Assembly (NCBI GenBank): GCA_963816545.1
Contig: CAWFLE010000001.1
Span: forward strand, 620,001 to 684,000
Source: Albimonas sp963816545
Lineage (GTDB): Bacteria > Pseudomonadota > Alphaproteobacteria > Rhodobacterales > Rhodobacteraceae
DNA: 64,000 bases
Direction: 5' to 3'
Positions 62,553-64,000 of the stretch are shown piece by piece (positions within the stretch are counted from its first letter, which is position 1; every line of letters starts with the position of its first letter). The notes below the pieces were generated by a model. It had not been told where the DNA came from and searched no databases. It saw nothing but the letters and a program-made list of their open reading frames with translations. The position numbers and the translations under genes were made by a program.

Positions 62553-63548
62553 TCAGAAGCCGACGGTCAGGTAGGTGACGGCCTGGTAGGCGTCGCCGCC
62601 GCCGTCCACGTCGCCGTACTCGAAGCCGGCCGCCGCGGTCACGCCCGGCGCCAGGGCGTAGGTGACCCAGCCGGCCCAGGTGTCGATGTCCGAGCCGCCT
62701 TCGTCAGACATCGCCCAGCCGCCGGTGATGCCCCAGGGGCCGGTCTTGTAGCCGGCGCCGATCGCGAGATCGTCGGAGTCGGTGCCTTCGTTGTCCTCGT
62801 AGTGGACGCCCAGCACGAAGCCCGCGTAGTTCAGCTCGGTGCCCACGGACCAGACGTTCATGTCATCGACGCCGGCGACCTGAGAGTCGGCGAAGGTGTA
62901 GTCGCCGCCGATCTTCATGCCGAGGCCGCCGAACTCGCCCTCGTAGTTGGCGGCGAGGGACACGATGTCGTCCTGCGCGCCCGAGCCGTTCGACGAAGAG
63001 GCGTTCCAGGGGGTGTCGCCCGCGCCGTCGAAGCCGGAGTTCGGGTGGTAGGACACGGCGGCGGTGAAGCCGGCGATGGTCGGCGTGGCGTAACGGATGC
63101 CGATCGGGTCGGCGCCGCCGTCATCGGAGAACGCCATCGGGACCACGCCGAAGCCGTCGTAGTAGGCCAGACGGGCCAGCGGGCCGTACAGGATGCCCAC
63201 GTCGCCGAAGTTGTCGCCGGCGGTGTCGTTCGAACCCACGAGGATCGAGCCGAAGGAGCCGGACACCTGGGCCCAGTTCTCGTCGATCTGGTCGCCGGTG
63301 GTGAAGGCCTCGAGCTCGACGCGGCCGGTGAAGGTCAGGCCGTTGTCGGAAGAGCCCTTGAAGCCGAGGAAGATTTCCCCGTCGCGCAGGATCGTGACTT
63401 CAGTGTCGCCGGACGGGTTCGCGTCGGAGAGGCCGGCGCCGAAGCCCATGTAGCCGCCGATGGTGCCGACCGGCTTCTCGGCCGCAAAGGCAGCGCCCGC
63501 GGCGGCGGAGGCGACCAGCGCGGTCGTGGCGAAGAGGATCTTCTTCAT
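62553..63548 (-). CDS. Outer-membrane porin (Rhodobacter type)
   Basis: 331 aa. Signal peptide 1-22 (AAFA-AEK), then a 16-strand-like beta pattern rich in Gly, Asp and Tyr, with GSFGSILVGSNDTAGDNFGD cited in part (VGSNDTAGDN) and a terminal Phe (YLTVGF). It forms trimeric general pores of the Rhodobacter capsulatus type. The codons are less biased and the gene less G+C-rich than its neighbours, as usual for a highly expressed gene. GAGGGA lies before ATG 63548; about 250 bp upstream separates it from the divergent lipoprotein gene. Confidence 0.9.
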   Translation of the reverse strand: MKKILFATTALVASAAAGAAFAAEKPVGTIGGYMGFGAGLSDANPSGDTEVTILRDGEIFLGFKGSSDNGLTFTGRVELEAFTTGDQIDENWAQVSGSFGSILVGSNDTAGDNFGDVGILYGPLARLAYYDGFGVVPMAFSDDGGADPIGIRYATPTIAGFTAAVSYHPNSGFDGAGDTPWNASSSNGSGAQDDIVSLAANYEGEFGGLGMKIGGDYTFADSQVAGVDDMNVWSVGTELNYAGFVLGVHYEDNEGTDSDDLAIGAGYKTGPWGITGGWAMSDEGGSDIDTWAGWVTYALAPGVTAAAGFEYGDVDGGGDAYQAVTYLTVGF

Positions 63549-63805
63549 GGTGTCCCTCGCAGGTGGATTATTGTTTCAGGGCGTTGTCCCACCCACCGGA
63601 TTGTTCCGGCGGGTACGAGGGATGCTTTCGCCTGAACGCCCGTTCCGGTCAATCTCTTTGAAGGACAGCTTTTGCCCGACTTAAGGCGCCTGTAGCAGTT
63701 GAGCCACAAACCGGGCCGCCTCCGAAGGTTTTGCATCGGCTCCGTCCTGCGGATACAGGTGTCCGCGGCGGCGACGGGCCGCCGTCAGGTAGTGGAGAGT
63801 GGCGC

Positions 63806-64000
63806 ATGAAGCGCTCTGGGCTAGCGGGAGCTCTGGCGATCTGCGCGGCCGCGCTCGGCGGTTGCGGCGTGGACCTCGGCGGTCGGCCGGCCGAGTCGAA
63901 CATCGACCCCACGCAGGTGGGCGCCGGCGGCACCCGCAGCGACGGGATCGGCCGCATCGGCGACCTCTTCGGCACGGACAGGGCGGAGGAGCGCCCCGGC
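63806..64000 (+). CDS. DUF3576-type lipoprotein, N-terminal part
   Basis: The first 65 codons, running off the window. Lipoprotein signal MKRSGLAGALAICAAALGGC with the lipobox LGGC (Cys20), then a Gly/Asp/Arg-rich stretch containing GRIGDLFGTDRAEE, which fits the start of DUF3576 proteins (IGSLFG-type). This family usually precedes leuS in Rhodobacterales; what follows is not visible. GGAGAG lies before the ATG. Confidence 0.75.
   Translation, partial: MKRSGLAGALAICAAALGGCGVDLGGRPAESNIDPTQVGAGGTRSDGIGRIGDLFGTDRAEERPG

Noticed and set aside
1..64000. tRNA or rRNA genes
   Set aside because: Scanning gaps by eye found no cloverleaf with a CCA-adjacent acceptor or T-loop GGTTCGA context; a tRNAscan run would settle it.

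Overview
The window is very G+C-rich (roughly 70% by eye) chromosomal DNA with tightly packed genes. The gene set points to an aerobic, probably marine or aquatic alphaproteobacterium of the Rhodobacterales (Roseobacter/Paracoccus-type). The indicators are a PhyR/NepR/EcfG general stress locus, a CenR-type response regulator, a xerC-DUF484-fsa-priA block, a porin next to a DUF3576 lipoprotein, and DmdB/DmdC-like acyl-CoA enzymes. I saw no rRNA, tRNA, CRISPR array, prophage or intact insertion sequence.

Layout. 1-4.1 kb: heme uptake (TonB receptor end, hmuTUV, IsdG-type heme-degrading monooxygenase). 4.1-5.3 kb: MFS transporter, then about 1 kb of gene-poor DNA. 6.3-17.3 kb: an accessory catabolic cluster with a lactate-2-monooxygenase-like flavoenzyme, ferredoxin reductase, Baeyer-Villiger-type monooxygenase, haloalkane dehalogenase, amidase, acetamidase/formamidase, polysaccharide deacetylase, thiolase and SDR. 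17.4-25.4 kb: diguanylate cyclase, quinone oxidoreductase, EnvZ-like kinase, metallo-beta-lactamase-fold hydrolase, Ohr-like protein, M48 peptidase and a DUF898 membrane protein. 25.6-34.8 kb: acyl-CoA ligase, bphO-bphP light sensor and opgD-opgH glucan synthesis. 34.8-41.4 kb: general stress response hub (phyR, nepR, ecfG, sensor kinase) surrounded by small stress genes (CsbD, two DUF1328-type, PRC-barrel), most preceded by GGAAC-N16/17-CGTT promoters. 41.7-49.2 kb: xerC, DUF484, fsa, priA, MATE exporter and two hot-dog thioesterases. 49.3-55.9 kb: fatty-acid beta-oxidation operon (MerR regulator, acyl-CoA dehydrogenase, GST, thiolase, FadB-like). 56.2-64 kb: lolA, a second GGDEF protein, xthA, cenR, ribA, an L,D-transpeptidase, a YggS-type protein, a porin and the start of a DUF3576 lipoprotein.

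Two features cut across the window. First, at least seven well-conserved genes are broken by single-base insertions, nine or ten in all plus a probable one in nepR. All have the same sign and most duplicate a neighbouring base. The simplest reading is sequence or assembly error, although recent mutation cannot be excluded. These insertions also create two artificial-looking fusions (monooxygenase-ferredoxin reductase and NepR-EcfG). Second, several families of G+C-rich palindromic repeats lie between genes.

Functional links. Heme import and heme breakdown are encoded together. Biliverdin from bphO would supply the bacteriophytochrome. EcfG, released from NepR by phosphorylated PhyR, would transcribe its own locus and the adjacent small stress genes. 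The MerR protein probably controls the beta-oxidation operon through the palindrome just upstream of it.
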